Below are positions 14,085-24,839 of a stretch of 64,000 nt of DNA, piece after piece. Source of the DNA: Rapana venosa (lineage: Eukaryota; Mollusca; Gastropoda; Neogastropoda; Muricidae). The DNA is taken from contig CM054167.1 in assembly GCA_028751875.1 (NCBI GenBank), forward strand, positions 18,336,604-18,400,603, written 5' to 3'. Below the pieces are notes generated by a model. The model searched no databases. It was not told where the DNA came from and saw nothing but the letters and a program-made list of their open reading frames with translations. Position 1 is the stretch's first letter, and every line of letters starts with the position of its first letter. A program made the translations under genes and the position numbers.

Positions 14085-14275
14085 GATGCTGCCACATCAA
14101 AGTGACCACAGTGCAAAAAAAAAAAATCACTTTCTTCATGTTACTTTCTTAATTAATCACTTTCTTACATGTTACTAAAAAAAAATCACTTTCTTCAAAT
14201 TACTTCATTTCTTCATACTGCCACATCAAAGTGACCACTGTGCAAAAAAAAATCACTTTCTTCATGTGATAAATC
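14085..14275. repeat. Repeated A-tract/ATCACTTTCTTCA motifs
   Basis: GCCACATCAAAGTGACCAC followed by an A tract and ATCACTTTCTTCATGT occurs at about 14090 and again at 14219, with partial copies between. This looks like a small local duplication. Confidence 0.65.
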
Positions 14276-14429
14276 TTTGGGTGGCCAGATATAACCTGCC
14301 TCCCATTTCTTGTGCTCTAAATCAAATCTCCGAAAACTTGGTCAGGCAACTTTGCATTATCTGCCCTTTAAGTGTAATATGCTTTGAGCTACCCACCTGT
14401 TCCAGGGCATTCTTCACCTGCAGCTACAG

Positions 14430-14595
14430 CCAGTGCTGAAGCCACTCCTCTGAAAGTCCTTTGGATGAGACTATAAACAGAGGCCCTGTCTGTAAACACA
14501 CGCAGAACATCTTGTACAGATGTTAAAATCTGTCCTGCCTTATAACAGAGTACGCTACTGTGTGCCTGTGAAAATGGACGACACATGGGATGGGT
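14430..14595 (+). mobile_element. SINE family B fragment
   Basis: Contains the family B core: AAGTCCTTTGGATGAGACTA, then ACACACGCAGAACATCTTG, then the TGTGTGCCTGTG segment. Head and tail are missing or diverged. Confidence 0.7.
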
Positions 14596-14644
14596 GTTAC
14601 AAATGAAATCAGCAGTATTCTCACCTGGGTCTTGATCCCCTTCA

Positions 14645-15610
14645 TGCAGGCAGGTTTATGGAACTTACAGCTGTGAAGCTTCCCCTCATTCAGCGACTGA
14701 CGGTGCTGGAGGTGACTGGAGCTGTTCTGGTGTGTTGACTTGGGCACAGGCGATGCTTCCCCCCATTCAGTGACTGATAAGATAGCGCTGGACCTGACTG
14801 GAGCTGCTCTGGAGTATTGACTTTGGCACAGGCGATGCTTCACCTCATTCAGTTTTTGATGTCACTGGTTTTGACTGGAGCTGTTCTGGTGTGCTTACTT
14901 TTGCACAGGCGACGACGCTTCCCCTCATTCAGTTTTTGATGTCACTGGTTTTGACTGGAGCTGTTCTGGTGTGCTTACTTTTGCACAGGCGACGATGCTT
15001 CCCATCATTCAGTTTTTGATGGCACTGGACCTGACTGGAGCTGTTCTTGAGTATTGACTTTGGCACAGGCCATGATTTCCATCGTTCAGTTTTTGATGGT
15101 GCTGGGTTTGACTGGGGCTGTTCTGGTGTATTGTCTGGTACAGGCGATGCTTTCCATCATTCAGTGACTCATGGCGCTGGACGTGAATTATTCTGGCTCT
15201 TATTGTACTCATTGCCTGGCGTTGTTCTAGAGTATTGACACAGGCAACGATTTCCATTATTCCGGGTTTTTTACAACGCTGGATTTGACTGGAGCTGTTC
15301 TGGTGTGTTGACTTTGGCACAGGCGATGCTTCCCCCCATTCAGCGACTGACGGTGCTGGAGGTGACTGGAGCTGTTTTGGTGTGTTGAATTTGGCATAGG
15401 CGATGTTTCCCCTCATTCACTTTTTGACGGCACTGGATGTGTGACTGCAGCTGTTCTGGTGTATTGACTTTGGCACAGGCGATGCTTTCCATCATTCAGT
15501 TTTTGATGGCGTTAGATTTGACTGGATCTGTTCTGGTGTATTGTCTTTGGTCCTGGCGATACTTTCCATCATTCAGTGACTGATGGCCCTGAACTTGAAT
15601 TATTCTGGCT
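14645..15610. repeat. Tandem repeat, about 75-80 bp unit, about 12 copies
   Basis: Units carry CTTCCCCTCATTCAG, then GACTGGAGCTGTTCTGG, then TTGACTTTGGCACAGGCGA (for example boundaries near 14682, 14756 and 14838). Copies differ by substitutions and small deletions. Minus-strand ORFs through it (for example 15009-15416) are low-information repeats, not supported genes. Confidence 0.88.
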
Positions 15611-15614
15611 CTTA

Positions 15615-16140
15615 TTGTACCTGTTTAAACAGAAGCCAGTCCCAAACTTTAGAATAGAATAATAAGCAGCAGATATTAAGACTAAGGTATAAATCTACAT
15701 ATGACAAATATCAATCAATCAACCAGTTACCATAGCATAAAAAGTAGCACACTGGATTCTTGGTTGTTAGGTTGTGGGTCCAAATCCCCTAAGTGCCATA
15801 AATTTGGGGTGGGGATGGGGGGTGGGGTGGGTTATCTAGCCAGCCCTGACCCAGAGCAAAACTTGTGTGCCCAATGGGAGGGCTGGGACCAAAACGTTGA
15901 GCAGACTGGGACCCCAAAGCTGCCCATCAAACACTTTACAGATGCATCACTAAGTGTTAAAACAAATTACTTAACCAACACTGCAGGTGCCTATCGCTCT
16001 CGGGCCTGATCAACACCAGAGCATATTCTGATTTTTTTTTAAACTGCAGAGTATATCCCTGCCAAGTCGTCTTTTAAAGTTGGTTAATTTAATGCCACAT
16101 CACTATCAAGTATTATGCAGTTTTTGGTTGTTTTTTTCTA
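15615..16140. other. No feature seen
   Basis: Non-repetitive sequence with a G-rich stretch near 15810-15840. I recognise no gene, RNA or repeat family. Confidence 0.4.
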
Positions 16141-16440
16141 AAAACTAATTTAGTTGCTTCTTTTGCTCAGATATTTTCTTCCATGCCCTAGACAGGCAGA
16201 AAAGAGCAAGAAGATAAAACACAACTGCAAACACAGACTTTATCAAACAGTACTGGAGCATTTCCGAGATGAACAGTCTCCAAGACAGAAAATGGCAACA
16301 AACCCAAACAAGCAAGGGCACACAATCCAGACAGAATTGGCAGGCATAGTTGAAGACAAACATGTAAACAAATACACTGGACAAAGGCAGAGATATTCTA
16401 GCTTAGCTAGTCTAAACGATGACAAAATGAACAGTACCTG

Positions 16441-16663
16441 ATTTTCTGTTTCGTTGGAGGTGATGTCAAAGCGCCTAATGGTGGTGGAATTCAGTGGCGC
16501 TTTCTGGTCTCCTATCATCAGTCCCTTGATAACGGATGCATTGGTCGACAGTTTTCTGCAGGCTTGTCCGTCTTCTGCTTGATCAAGCTTGACGAGTTGA
16601 CTCCCATGTGACCCACACGATTCACAGCCCCATGTGGTCCACACAATGACTAACCAGGTCAGA
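16441..16663 (-). CDS. Candidate exon, unrecognised Cys-containing segment
   Basis: A minus-strand open frame starts after a possible acceptor (CCTGGTTAG) and ends at a possible donor (AATCAG/GTACTG). It encodes a segment beginning VWTTWGCESCGSHGSQLVK and ending SNETENQ, with three cysteines and Asn-x-Ser/Thr sites that would suit a secreted or extracellular protein. The exit phase (0) is compatible with entry into the pentapeptide-repeat frame at 13.02 kb. That link is speculative because 3.4 kb of tandem repeats lies between. Codon composition looks less biased than the flanks. I recognise no family. Confidence 0.3.
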
Positions 16664-16744
16664 ACCCATAATTATGTAATAAAGGCTGGGAAGGAAAAAG
16701 CTGAAGGAAATGCTTGGAAAATGTGAGAGGCTGGCAAAGACACC

Positions 16745-16995
16745 CCCTCCTAACTAACATCCCAAAGATGCCAGTAGGTGACATAGTCACACTACCTCCT
16801 AACCAACGTCCTAAAGATGCCAGTAGGTGACACAGTCACACTACCTCCTAACCAACGTCCTAAAGATGCCAGTAGGTGACACAGTCACACTACCTCCTGA
16901 CCAATGTCCCAAAGATGAAGTCGCGCTCCCTCATAACCACTGCTTCAAAAATGAAGTCCCAGTCCCTCCTAGCCACTGTCCCAAAGCCTTTGTAG
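16745..16995. repeat. Tandem repeat, about 50-bp unit, four to five copies
   Basis: The motif AAAGATGCCAGTAGGTGAC recurs near 16764, 16813 and 16863, followed by two diverged copies with AAAGATGAAGTC and AAAAATGAAGTC. Confidence 0.85.
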
Positions 16996-16999
16996 GATA

Positions 17000-17340
17000 T
17001 CACTGGCACCGAGATTGCTTTCCTTTGATCTCTTGCACTAACTTGTTTGTCCCTAGTTTTCTCTATCTAAGTTTAAATCTAATTTTTGGGCTAGTTTGTA
17101 TATACTAGTTTTATTGCATCTACTTTTATGGCCATTTCTAACTATTTCCTATTCTATCATTTTTTTTACTGGTTTCTATTGTCTAATTTTAATCTATCTT
17201 TTAGCAAGGATCAGGGACGCAATCAGGAACTTGGTGTCCAGTGATAAAGGCAACTGACAGGATAGTCCAATGGAAAGACCCACTCTTGCAAATCCATCTA
17301 ATCACCTGTGCTCTAGCTACTGGCAGGATCTGGAAGCATG
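17000..17340. other. No feature seen
   Basis: AT-rich sequence between two tandem repeats. No gene or repeat family recognised. Confidence 0.4.
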
Positions 17341-17361
17341 TCAACCAGTCTTCGTGAACAC

Positions 17362-18003
17362 TGAGAACTTTGGGGATAGCAGAATATCCCCATTCTAAAA
17401 ACTAACGTCGACTATACTAAACTCTGGGGATAGCAGAATATCCCCATTCTGAAAACTAACGTCGACTATGCTGATAACTCTGGGGATAGCAGAATATCCC
17501 CATTCTGAAAACTAAGGTCGACTATGTTGAGAACTCTGGGGATAGCAGAATATCCCCATTCTAAAAACTAAGGTCAAATATACCAAGAACTCTGGGGATA
17601 GTAGAATATCCCCATTCTGAAAACTAAGAACTCTGGGGATAGCAGAATATCCCCATTCTGAAAACTAAGGTCGACTATACTAAACTCTGGGGATAGCAGA
17701 ATATCCCCATTCTGAAAACTAAGGTCGACTATACTGAGAAGTCTGGGGATAGCAGAATATCCCCATTCTGAAAACTAAGGTCGACTATGCTGAGAACTCT
17801 GGGGATAGCAGAATATCCCCATTCTGAAAACTAAGGTCGACTATGCTGAGAACTCTGGGGATAGCAGAATATCCCCATTCTGAAAACTAAGGTCGACTTA
17901 ACTGAGAACTCTGGGGATAGCAGAATATCCCCATTCTGAAAACTAACGTCGACTATACTGAGAACTCTGGGGATAGCAGAATATCCCCATTCTAAAAACT
18001 ACA
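17362..18003. repeat. Twelve-copy hairpin minisatellite, about 56-bp unit
   Basis: Twelve copies of GGGGATAGCAGAATATCCCC (in one copy GTAGAA replaces GCAGAA) are spaced mostly 54-58 bp, with one short 38-bp unit near 17595-17635. The core is an inverted repeat: a seven-base stem GGGGATA/TATCCCC around a six-base loop. The linker (CATTCTGAAAACTAAGGTCGACTA and variants) is also conserved between copies, so this is a satellite and not spacer-containing. Confidence 0.93.
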
Positions 18004-18179
18004 GGCAGATATCTTCCTACTCCTAATTTCCTTCCTCCATTCCCTACCCTCTAACACAGGACCCAACCCAATAAAACCATTGGTGTCTCACTTCACGGAG
18101 TTTGTGGCCAGAAGCTCCAAAGCTGATGGGAAGTTTCTGTTAACAACAACAACAACAACAAAAAGGAATAAATTAATAT

Positions 18180-18395
18180 GACCATAATTTAATCAAGATA
18201 GAATAAGAGAACGTGTGTGTGTGCATGCGTGCGGGCGTGTATGTGCAGGAGTGACAGAGAGAAAGAGGGAGGAAGTGGGTCGGGAGGGAGGGAGGAGAGA
18301 GAGAGAAAGAGAAAGCAGGGTAGGGAGAGATTGATTTATTTATTTTTTTATTCTTTTATATCGAGGATAATGGAATAAGCACTAATAATAATAAT
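18180..18395. repeat. GT/GA microsatellites with SINE B tail
   Basis: A GTGT stretch at 18212-18245 and GA-rich sequence to 18330, followed by the reverse tail of SINE family B (TTCTTTTATATCGAGGATAA) truncated at the ATA-triplet run of the next element. Confidence 0.75.
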
Positions 18396-19402
18396 AATAA
18401 ATGGAACTTATATATCGCTATATCTTGCAAAGACAAATCAAAGCGCATGCATTCAACCTAATCTTACAATCATGCAATCAATGATAAATAATCAATAGCA
18501 AACAGATATTTACAAACATGGTGGATGCAGACAAAATATATTTAATAAAATTTCAACAGTCAAATGTTTTTCAAAAGCACACACACACTCACACGGGTCA
18601 TATACTTTAGCAGGGTGATAGGACATGGGTTAGTGAAGGTGGGATAGCTCTGATATGAAACAGGAGGGGGAAATCTTAGGTTTGAAATAAATATGTCTTG
18701 AGGCTGGATTTAAAAGTGTCATAACTAGGTTTCTGGCGAAGAGAGAGAGGGAGCTCATTCCAGGTCGATGGACCCGAAATAGAGAAAGAGCGGCGGCCGA
18801 CAGTGGATTGGTTGAATCTAGGTATTCGTAGGCACAAGGTATCTGCAGTAGAGCGGAGGGAACGTGAAGGAGTGTACAGGTTAAGACATTCACAGAGGTA
18901 GGAGGGTGCAGTATTGTGGAGACATTTATAACAGAGGGTACTGATCTTATAATTTACTCTCTGTGGAACAGGCAGCCAGTGGAGAGATCGCAAGAGAGGG
19001 GTAATGTGCTCAGATTTTTTCTTTCTGAGAACTAGTCGAGCTGCGGAGTTTTGTATACGTTAAAGGGAGTGGATAGATGATGCTGGCAGACCAGATAAAA
19101 GAGAATTGCAATAGTCCAAACGTGAAAGAATGAGAGAAGTGACAAATTTGGCTGTTGCATCTGTGGACAGGTACTAATACGCCGTAATTGATAGTAGCAG
19201 GACTGACAAGTCTGGGTGATGAATTTTGTCATAGAGAGTGTGTTGTCGATAACGACACCTAGATACTTCACAGCAGTGGATAGAGGGACTGATGTATTGC
19301 TGAGTTCTATTGAAGCTGTTGTAATGGAAGAGAGTTTGTGTTTGGTCCCTACGAGCATGGCTTCGGTTTTATCTGCATTTAGCTGTAATTTGTTCTGAGG
19401 TC
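18385..19402 (-). mobile_element. L2/CR1-like LINE, 5'-truncated
   Basis: The element reads leftwards. Its 3' end has the ATT-triplet tail and the GCGCTATATCTTGCAAAG segment typical of L2-type 3' ends. Upstream, minus-strand frames encode the end of a reverse transcriptase ORF: LQLNADKTEAMLVGTKH, KYLGVVIDNTLSM, then LHWLPVPQRVNYKISTLCYK and RSFSISGPSTWNELPLSLRQ. Several frameshifts make it inactive. It breaks into a SINE B remnant at about 19402. Confidence 0.88.
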
Positions 19403-19584
19403 GAGTGGCACTCATGTGCTTTTTTTACATCCAGTCCCCGTGTTTCTGCGGTTTTGTAAATTTTGTCATCTGTTTCCACCGGCACACAATGGCCTACTCT
19501 TACGAAAAGCGGAACAGGATTTAACGTGTGCGCAAGATGTTTTGCATGTGTTCGCACAGGGGCCTCGGTTTATAGTCTCATCCG
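19403..19584 (-). mobile_element. SINE family B fragment
   Basis: Contains CATCCAGTCCCCGTGT, CATCTGTTTCCACCGGCACA, GCGGAACAGGATTTAACGTG and TATAGTCTCATCCGAA, the reverse of the family B core. It ends in a pure GA microsatellite. Confidence 0.85.
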
Positions 19585-19585
19585 A

Positions 19586-19675
<90 letters not shown>

Positions 19676-19676
19676 A
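19585..19676. repeat. GA microsatellite
   Basis: About 90 bp of nearly perfect (GA)n. Arg/Glu ORFs across it are artefacts. Confidence 0.95.
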
Positions 19677-19966
19677 TGTGGTTGTGCAAGCGGGCATGCA
19701 TGGGTGCTAAGTCATTGTGCACAAATGTACGTTACTCTGACCCCACGATTGCGGGCTGCAGGCACTACAATTTGGAGCAGCAGAAGCAGCACGTCACCGT
19801 CGGAAAAGCTCGTTCTGCTACCATGTTAATCTAAGTCAAAAGAGATCTTCCTTCATGCATACCAGTTTGTGAATACATGATCATCGTCTGCTAGAAAAGA
19901 TCGGATTTTAACCGAAAGCAGTAACTTATAGTCATCAAAACAGTTTAAGGCTTCACCACAGTACTG

Positions 19967-20260
19967 GGGGACGGGATAGCTCAGTGGTCAGAGCACTCGC
20001 TTTCCCCCAGCCAAGTTAAGCAGCGTCGAGCGTGGTTACCACTTGGATGGGTGACAGTTTGCGCGCCTTGGCTTCAATACAGTTCCCCCAGTTCACCCAG
20101 CTGTAAATGAGTACCTGCCCTCTTTAGGGTCAGGGAAGGTTAAGCAGCGAGGGAGAGGAGATGGGCGACGCCCTCAATACGCTGGCCCTAGAGAAGTGAG
20201 GTCTCTGACGCCTCGCTCCCCTACGACCTTATAGGTTATGGGACTCCTTTACCTTTACAT
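19967..20260 (+). mobile_element. SINE family C, chimeric tRNA-like/5S-like head
   Basis: A 294-bp element begins GGGACGGGATAGCTCAGTGG, with a perfect tRNA-type A box (TAGCTCAGTGG). About 25 bases on comes a 5S rRNA-like block: GTTAAGCAGCGTCGAGCG, GTGGTTACCACTTGGATGGG, TGAC. These correspond to the 5S internal control region (box A, intermediate element, box C). The body ends GACTCCTTTACCTTTAC. The five-base direct repeat TACTG flanks it. Two further copies lie at 27.5 and 60.4 kb. Confidence 0.88.
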
Positions 20261-20309
20261 TACTGCGTGATTTGAAATGATATCCGGGGAGAGGGGGAAG
20301 GGGGGGGGG

Positions 20310-20500
20310 GGTAGCCTAGAGGTTAGAGCTCACTATCTGACGGTAGTAGCACACAGCTGAGCCACCATTCCAGGGAACTTTTTAATTTTTTTTTAAACCA
20401 TCTCCACTCCCCCAAAAGTCCTTCAGATGAGACTATAAACCAAGGTTCCCTGTATAAACGCGCAGGGAACACCTCAACAGCACACGTTAAAACTGTTCGG
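20310..20500 (+). mobile_element. SINE family B fragment with tRNA-like head
   Basis: Starts with GGGTAGCCTAGAGGTTAGAG (A-box-like head). It continues through CCATCTCCACTCCCCCAAAA, GTCCTTCAGATGAGACTATA and ACGCGCAGGGAACA. The 3' half is missing, replaced by the head of SINE A. Confidence 0.75.
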
Positions 20501-20668
20501 ACGGACGTTATAGCCAGCCGAGTGGTTAAGAATGTTCGACTTCAATCCTATGGATCCATGAAGTCATGGGTTCGAATCCCAGCGGCAGCTGGTGAATGAA
20601 GGGCCAGTGGGGATTTGTATGATGATCAACTTCCAAGTGCAGACCTGCCAGTGCCTTAATTCCCTTCG

Positions 20669-20680
20669 TTCGTGTGTGTG

Positions 20681-20764
<84 letters not shown>

Positions 20765-20785
20765 TGTGTGTGTGTGTGTGTGTGA
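20669..20785. repeat. (GT)n(GTGC)n(GT)n microsatellite
   Basis: Compound repeat inside SINE A at the position where other copies read TTCCCTTCGTGT. Confidence 0.95.
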
Positions 20786-20852
20786 TTTTTTCTTTCAGTG
20801 AACATGTTCATGTAGTACCCGTATTGTGTTTCTTGATCATGTTATATATTAT

Positions 20853-20853
20853 G

Positions 20854-20907
<54 letters not shown>

Positions 20908-20920
20908 GCGCGCGCGCGCA
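20853..20920. repeat. (CA)n(CG)n microsatellite
   Basis: A CA run changes directly into an alternating CG run within the same SINE A copy. Alternating purine-pyrimidine of this kind can adopt Z-DNA. Confidence 0.95.
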
Positions 20921-21204
20921 GAAGATCCTACAGATGCAGGTTGAAGATCCTGCAATCCACGTCAAACACTCGCTGGGTTACGGAAACACAAACATAACCA
21001 GCACATACACCCCTGAGTTGGAATGCGGCAACCTACCTTGATGGCGGGCAAAAACGGCCCCATACGCAAAATCTCACCAACAAAGAACCTTAACAGTTCT
21101 AGCCAATGAACAAAAAAAAACCATCCGTTCCCCATTTAGAAGAGAAGACCCTTGTGCACCAGTAGGAGCAGATCACAATTACTTTTTTAATTAATCATGA
21201 AAAC

Positions 21205-21340
21205 GCACGCACAGGTGTTCAGACATCCTCCATGAAGTCGGAATGCTGCTACCTTAATGGTCGGCAAATGGTCATAATTATACACAAAAATCTCACCATT
21301 GGTGAACCTCCGAGCTCTAGTCAAGGAATGTAAAAAAAAA
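21205..21340 (+). mobile_element. SINE family A 3' fragment
   Basis: Contains GTCGGAATGCTGCTACCTTA, CTCACCATTGGTGAACCTCC and GAGCTCTAGTCAAGGAATG with an A-rich tail. Confidence 0.8.
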
Positions 21341-21344
21341 ATTC

Positions 21345-21755
21345 AGCAAAAAAATGTGGCAAGGCGTGAACACCGTGTATGACTGCACTAGGCCAAGCTA
21401 GGGCCTAGGCCTACAGCATCAGGGGATTCAGCCAAGTTGAAAATATTGGCAATGTTGTGTGGTGTTTTTACAATCGACTAACTAGGCAGCTTTCAGGAGC
21501 AGATAATATTGAAAGACCAGAAAATGTAACAGAGACACAACAATCCTTTTTCAGTATGATCCGATTCAAAGAGTTCAAACGTTGCACTACATAAAACAAT
21601 GCTGTATCAAGTGACTGTTGTGCCCACACACTAACTGTTGTAGGCGTTTGCAAATAGGCCCTATTCATACATATCAGCATTGGTGAACTTCGGAGGAACG
21701 AAAAAACGTGCGACTTTTTCTCCGATCTGTCCCGTAAAACGTATCCCCGTGTGAT
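21345..21755. other. No feature seen
   Basis: Unique-looking sequence with a TAGGCCTA cluster near 21390-21415. No gene support. Confidence 0.4.
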
Positions 21756-21756
21756 A

Positions 21757-22400
21757 CGGACGCTATAGCCGAGTGGTCAAGACGTTCGACTTCAATCCCA
21801 CGGGTCCATGAAGTTGTGGGTTCGAATCTCGGTGGCTTCTGGCGATTTAAGAGCGGGAATTTTTACAATCTCCCAAGTCAACTTCAAGTACAGACCAGCC
21901 AATGCCATAATTCCCTCGTGTATATACGCATGCGAAAGATCTTGATATAATTATTTTATTTATTTTTTTTTTTATATCGAGGATAATGGAATAAGCACTC
22001 GTGTGCTTTTTTACATCCAGTCCCCGTGTGTATGCGGTTTTGTAAATCCTGTCATCTGTTCCCACCGGCACACAATGGCCTATTCTTACGAAAAGTGGAA
22101 CAGGATTTAACGTGTGCGCAAGATGTTCTGCGTGCGTTCGCACACGGGGCCTCAGTTTATAGTCTGATCCTAATAACTTTTGGGGAGAGTGGAGTCTGCA
22201 CTTATGTTAACTCCAGAGGAAAATATCCCCTTGAACGGGAATCGAACCCGGGTCGTCAGATTGCGAGCGCAATGTTCTAACCACTAGGCTATTCATGTCA
22301 GCGTTCTGGTGGGTTACAGAAACACAACACACCCAGCACCCATCCCCGACGTCGGAATGCGGCTACCTCAAAGCTGGGCAAAAAAACGTCTCCTGTCCGC
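21757..22400 (+). mobile_element. SINE family A interrupted by a nested SINE B
   Basis: The head GACGCTATAGCCGAGTGGTC (near 21760) and B box GGGTTCGAATCTC start a family A copy. The copy stops after GCATGCGAAAGATCTTGA at about 21947 and resumes at TCATGTCAGCGTTCTGGTGG at about 22294, reaching GTCGGAATGCGGCTACCTCA. The interruption is a SINE B in the opposite orientation. Confidence 0.85.
21950..22288 (-). mobile_element. SINE family B, near full length, nested in SINE A
   Basis: Reads leftwards. The tRNA-like head at 22217-22285 has, on the minus strand, TAGCCTAGTGGTTAGAAC as A box and GGGTTCGATTCCC as B box. The core (GAGACTATAAACTGAGGCC on the minus strand) and the tail (CTCGATATAAAAAAAA on the minus strand) follow. 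Confidence 0.88.
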
Positions 22401-22734
22401 GCGTTTGTCTTTCTCAAAGCTTGAAAGGTTATTTTTAAAATAACACTACGACACAAAACCGCGCATTTAACTACTCCAAGAACGGCTCACTTTGTTGCTC
22501 CAGTTTTCCCATCAATGGATGACTGATCATGACAATCAAACAACAACGACTACAAGCTGGCCAAACAGCAAAATTGAAAAACAAAAAGATCCCATTAACA
22601 TGAGTAAGATAGTGGTTTGACACAGTAATCAGACGACAAAGGTCGCTGCCGGTTTGAATCGCTAATATGGCGTCCGTTTTATGGTATCTTCCCGGCTCAA
22701 GTCGTATGCTGATGAATGCTTTAAGTAAAATCCA

Positions 22735-23095
22735 CGTGAAGACCGTTCGACTTCAGTCCTATGGTCCATAAAGTCGTGGGTTCGAATCTCGGCGGCGTCC
22801 AGTGAATTAAGGTGTGGAGATTTTTACGATCTCCTCGGTTTAACTTCAAGTGCAGACCTGCCAGTGCCTTAATTCCCTTCGTGTACGTAGACATGCAGAA
22901 GATCAAACATGCACGTTACAAATCCCGTAAATCATGTCAGCCTTCCATGGGTTATTAGGGAAAGACAAACGTACCCATCATACATTCCTGACATGGGAAT
23001 GCTGCTACCTTAGTGGTAGGTTAAAACAGTCGCAGACATACTCAAAAACTCACCACTGGTGAACCTCTGTATCCAGGAACGAAAAACAAAAATAA
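22735..23095 (+). mobile_element. SINE family A, about 355 bp
   Basis: A 5'-truncated head (GTTCGACTTCAGTCCTATGG), B box GGGTTCGAATCTC, AAGTGCAGACCTGCCAGTGC, CATGGGAATGCTGCTACCTT, CTCACCACTGGTGAACCTC and an A-rich tail. This copy lacks the microsatellite expansion, so it best shows the family length. Confidence 0.85.
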
Positions 23096-23099
23096 AGGG

Positions 23100-24175
23100 T
23101 TTGTCACAAATTTACAGGGATTTCTGGACTAAGATGCTGTCACGTCGTAACGAGGGGCCTGGCTTTCAGAACTGATGCTCGGGAAAATCATGTAGGCACA
23201 CACTGAGTGCTTTTTACTAGGCCTGACCATCGTTTTGAATGAAGCACTCAGCGTGCAGACGATCACCTCTAGTTAATTCGAAACTTGTTGGAAAGATGGT
23301 AAAATGGAGAATTGCAGAATGGAGCGAAACTTAAAGCACACGTTAAACTTATTATTCTTTCGTACAAATGTTCACTACGGCCTGAAAAGGTATGGGGTCA
23401 ACGATATTCAGCTTGTTCAAGACACTTCCTAAAAATTACAATGCAGTGCCCCAACCACACCTAAAAGAGTTTTAAAAGTAAAAATCGAGTCACAGCCAGG
23501 AGAGCATGGAAATCTTGCCCCACCTTGATAATCTATCTAGTCAAGTTCTTTTTGGAATCCCTAATAAAACAAAACAAAAAAATCGATTAATCTTGCTTTT
23601 CGAAAAGTTTTTTTTATCCCAGGCATGTAAAAACAATCAAGAACACTAAGCAAATCTGCATAAATAAACAATAGCAATAGTTACCTGTAGCCTCAGGTCA
23701 AAGTTGTTCCAGGGGTAGTTTCCTCTGCTTGTAGACCTGGGTTTGTATCGGCCATCCTCAAGTGAAGGATGTCATTATTTGCTGCTAGTGCTGTTGCTGC
23801 TACTGCTATTGTCCGGAGAATCGTGAAGCGTATCTGCCGGTACCTACTACAGTACTTGTACTGAACTACTGCAGTGCTGGTACTTGTGAGTGAACAGTCA
23901 TCATGAACAGTGCATCATGGGACACCAAGCACTGACGGTGCAACTTGTCACAAGAGAGCTCACAACTCTCTTCATGTTACAATAGGCTTGCACGGCATCA
24001 TTATGCTTGCACAGCAGCACTGTTGCTTAAAGAACTGTACTAATTTATTCACCCCCGGCGCGCCAAAGTGGGATTACTTGCGACCACAGTCCCTAAATCG
24101 GATATCTCCGCTGGGACTATAATACAATCTCAACAACATCACAACTCTCTCTTGAGACACACAGCTCAACATCTC
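23100..24175. other. No feature seen
   Basis: Mostly unique sequence with short homopolymers. ACAGTCCCTAAATCGGATA near 24090 recurs near 38565, a hint of an unnamed low-copy repeat. Confidence 0.4.
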
Positions 24176-24184
24176 TCTCTCTCT

Positions 24185-24224
<40 letters not shown>

Positions 24225-24337
24225 GGAATTTATACAACACTATATCTTCCAGAGACAAATCAAAGTGCTTGCACTCAACTCATTCTTAAACAGTCATACA
24301 ACCAGTAACAAGTAATAGTTCCATTAAGTCCAAATGT

Positions 24338-24382
<45 letters not shown>

Positions 24383-24405
24383 AAAACCACCCCACACCCC
24401 ACACC

Positions 24406-24445
<40 letters not shown>

Positions 24446-24815
24446 GTCACACACCCTGGCAGGGCAATAGAATCTTGGCTGTTGAAGGCAGGGAAAAACT
24501 ATGAGATGAAGCAGGAGAGGAAAATCTTAGGTTTGAAATAAATATGTCTTGAGACTGGATTTAAAAGTGTCATAAGAAGGCTTTTGGCGGAGAGAGAGAG
24601 AGAGAGAGGGGGGGGGGGGGGATCATTCCACATCAATGGACCAGAAATAGAGAAAGAGCGACGGCCGATGGTGGATTGGTTGAATCTAGGTATTCCCAAG
24701 GACAAGGTATCTGCAGCAGAGCGGAGAGAACGAGAAGGAGTGTACAAGTGAAGACATTCACAGAGGTAGGCGGGTGCTGTTTTGTGGAGACATTTGTAAC
24801 AGAGGGTACTGATCT
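24185..24815 (-). mobile_element. L2/CR1-like LINE 3' end
   Basis: An ATA-triplet tail (24185-24222) and ACACTATATCTTCCAGAG lead, after CA microsatellite, into the C-terminal codons of the LINE ORF on the minus strand (YTPSRSLRSAADTLSLGIP, GRRSFSISGPLMWND). A G tract interrupts the frame near 24610. Confidence 0.85.
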
Positions 24816-24839
24816 TATAGAATTCTAATAGGGAGGTGT

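Larger units (their letters stand above)
20504..21120 (+). mobile_element. SINE family A, full length, microsatellite-expanded
   Basis: The tRNA-Ser-like head has an A box in AGCCGAGTGGTTAAG and a B box GGTTCGAATCCC near 20570. The body includes AAGTGCAGACCTGCCAGTGC, then a (GTGC)n and (CA)n(CG)n expansion at 20665-20920, then GAATGCGGCAACCTACCTTG, AAATCTCACCAACAAAGAAC and an A-rich tail. Without the microsatellites it matches the roughly 355-bp copy at 22.7 kb. Confidence 0.85.

Noticed and set aside
17362..18003. CRISPR-like array: short palindromic repeats at regular spacing
   Set aside because: The intervening sequences are nearly identical from copy to copy, so they are not spacers. The context is eukaryotic and there are no cas genes. 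It is a minisatellite.
19990..20070. 5S rRNA gene
   Set aside because: Only the internal control region resembles 5S. It is embedded in a SINE with a tRNA-type A box and flanked by target-site duplications.
20504..20585. tRNA-Ser-like gene
   Set aside because: Diverged stems, multiple dispersed copies and a shared downstream body show it is a SINE head, not a tRNA gene. The same holds for the heads near 21760, 22250, 36840 and 55930.
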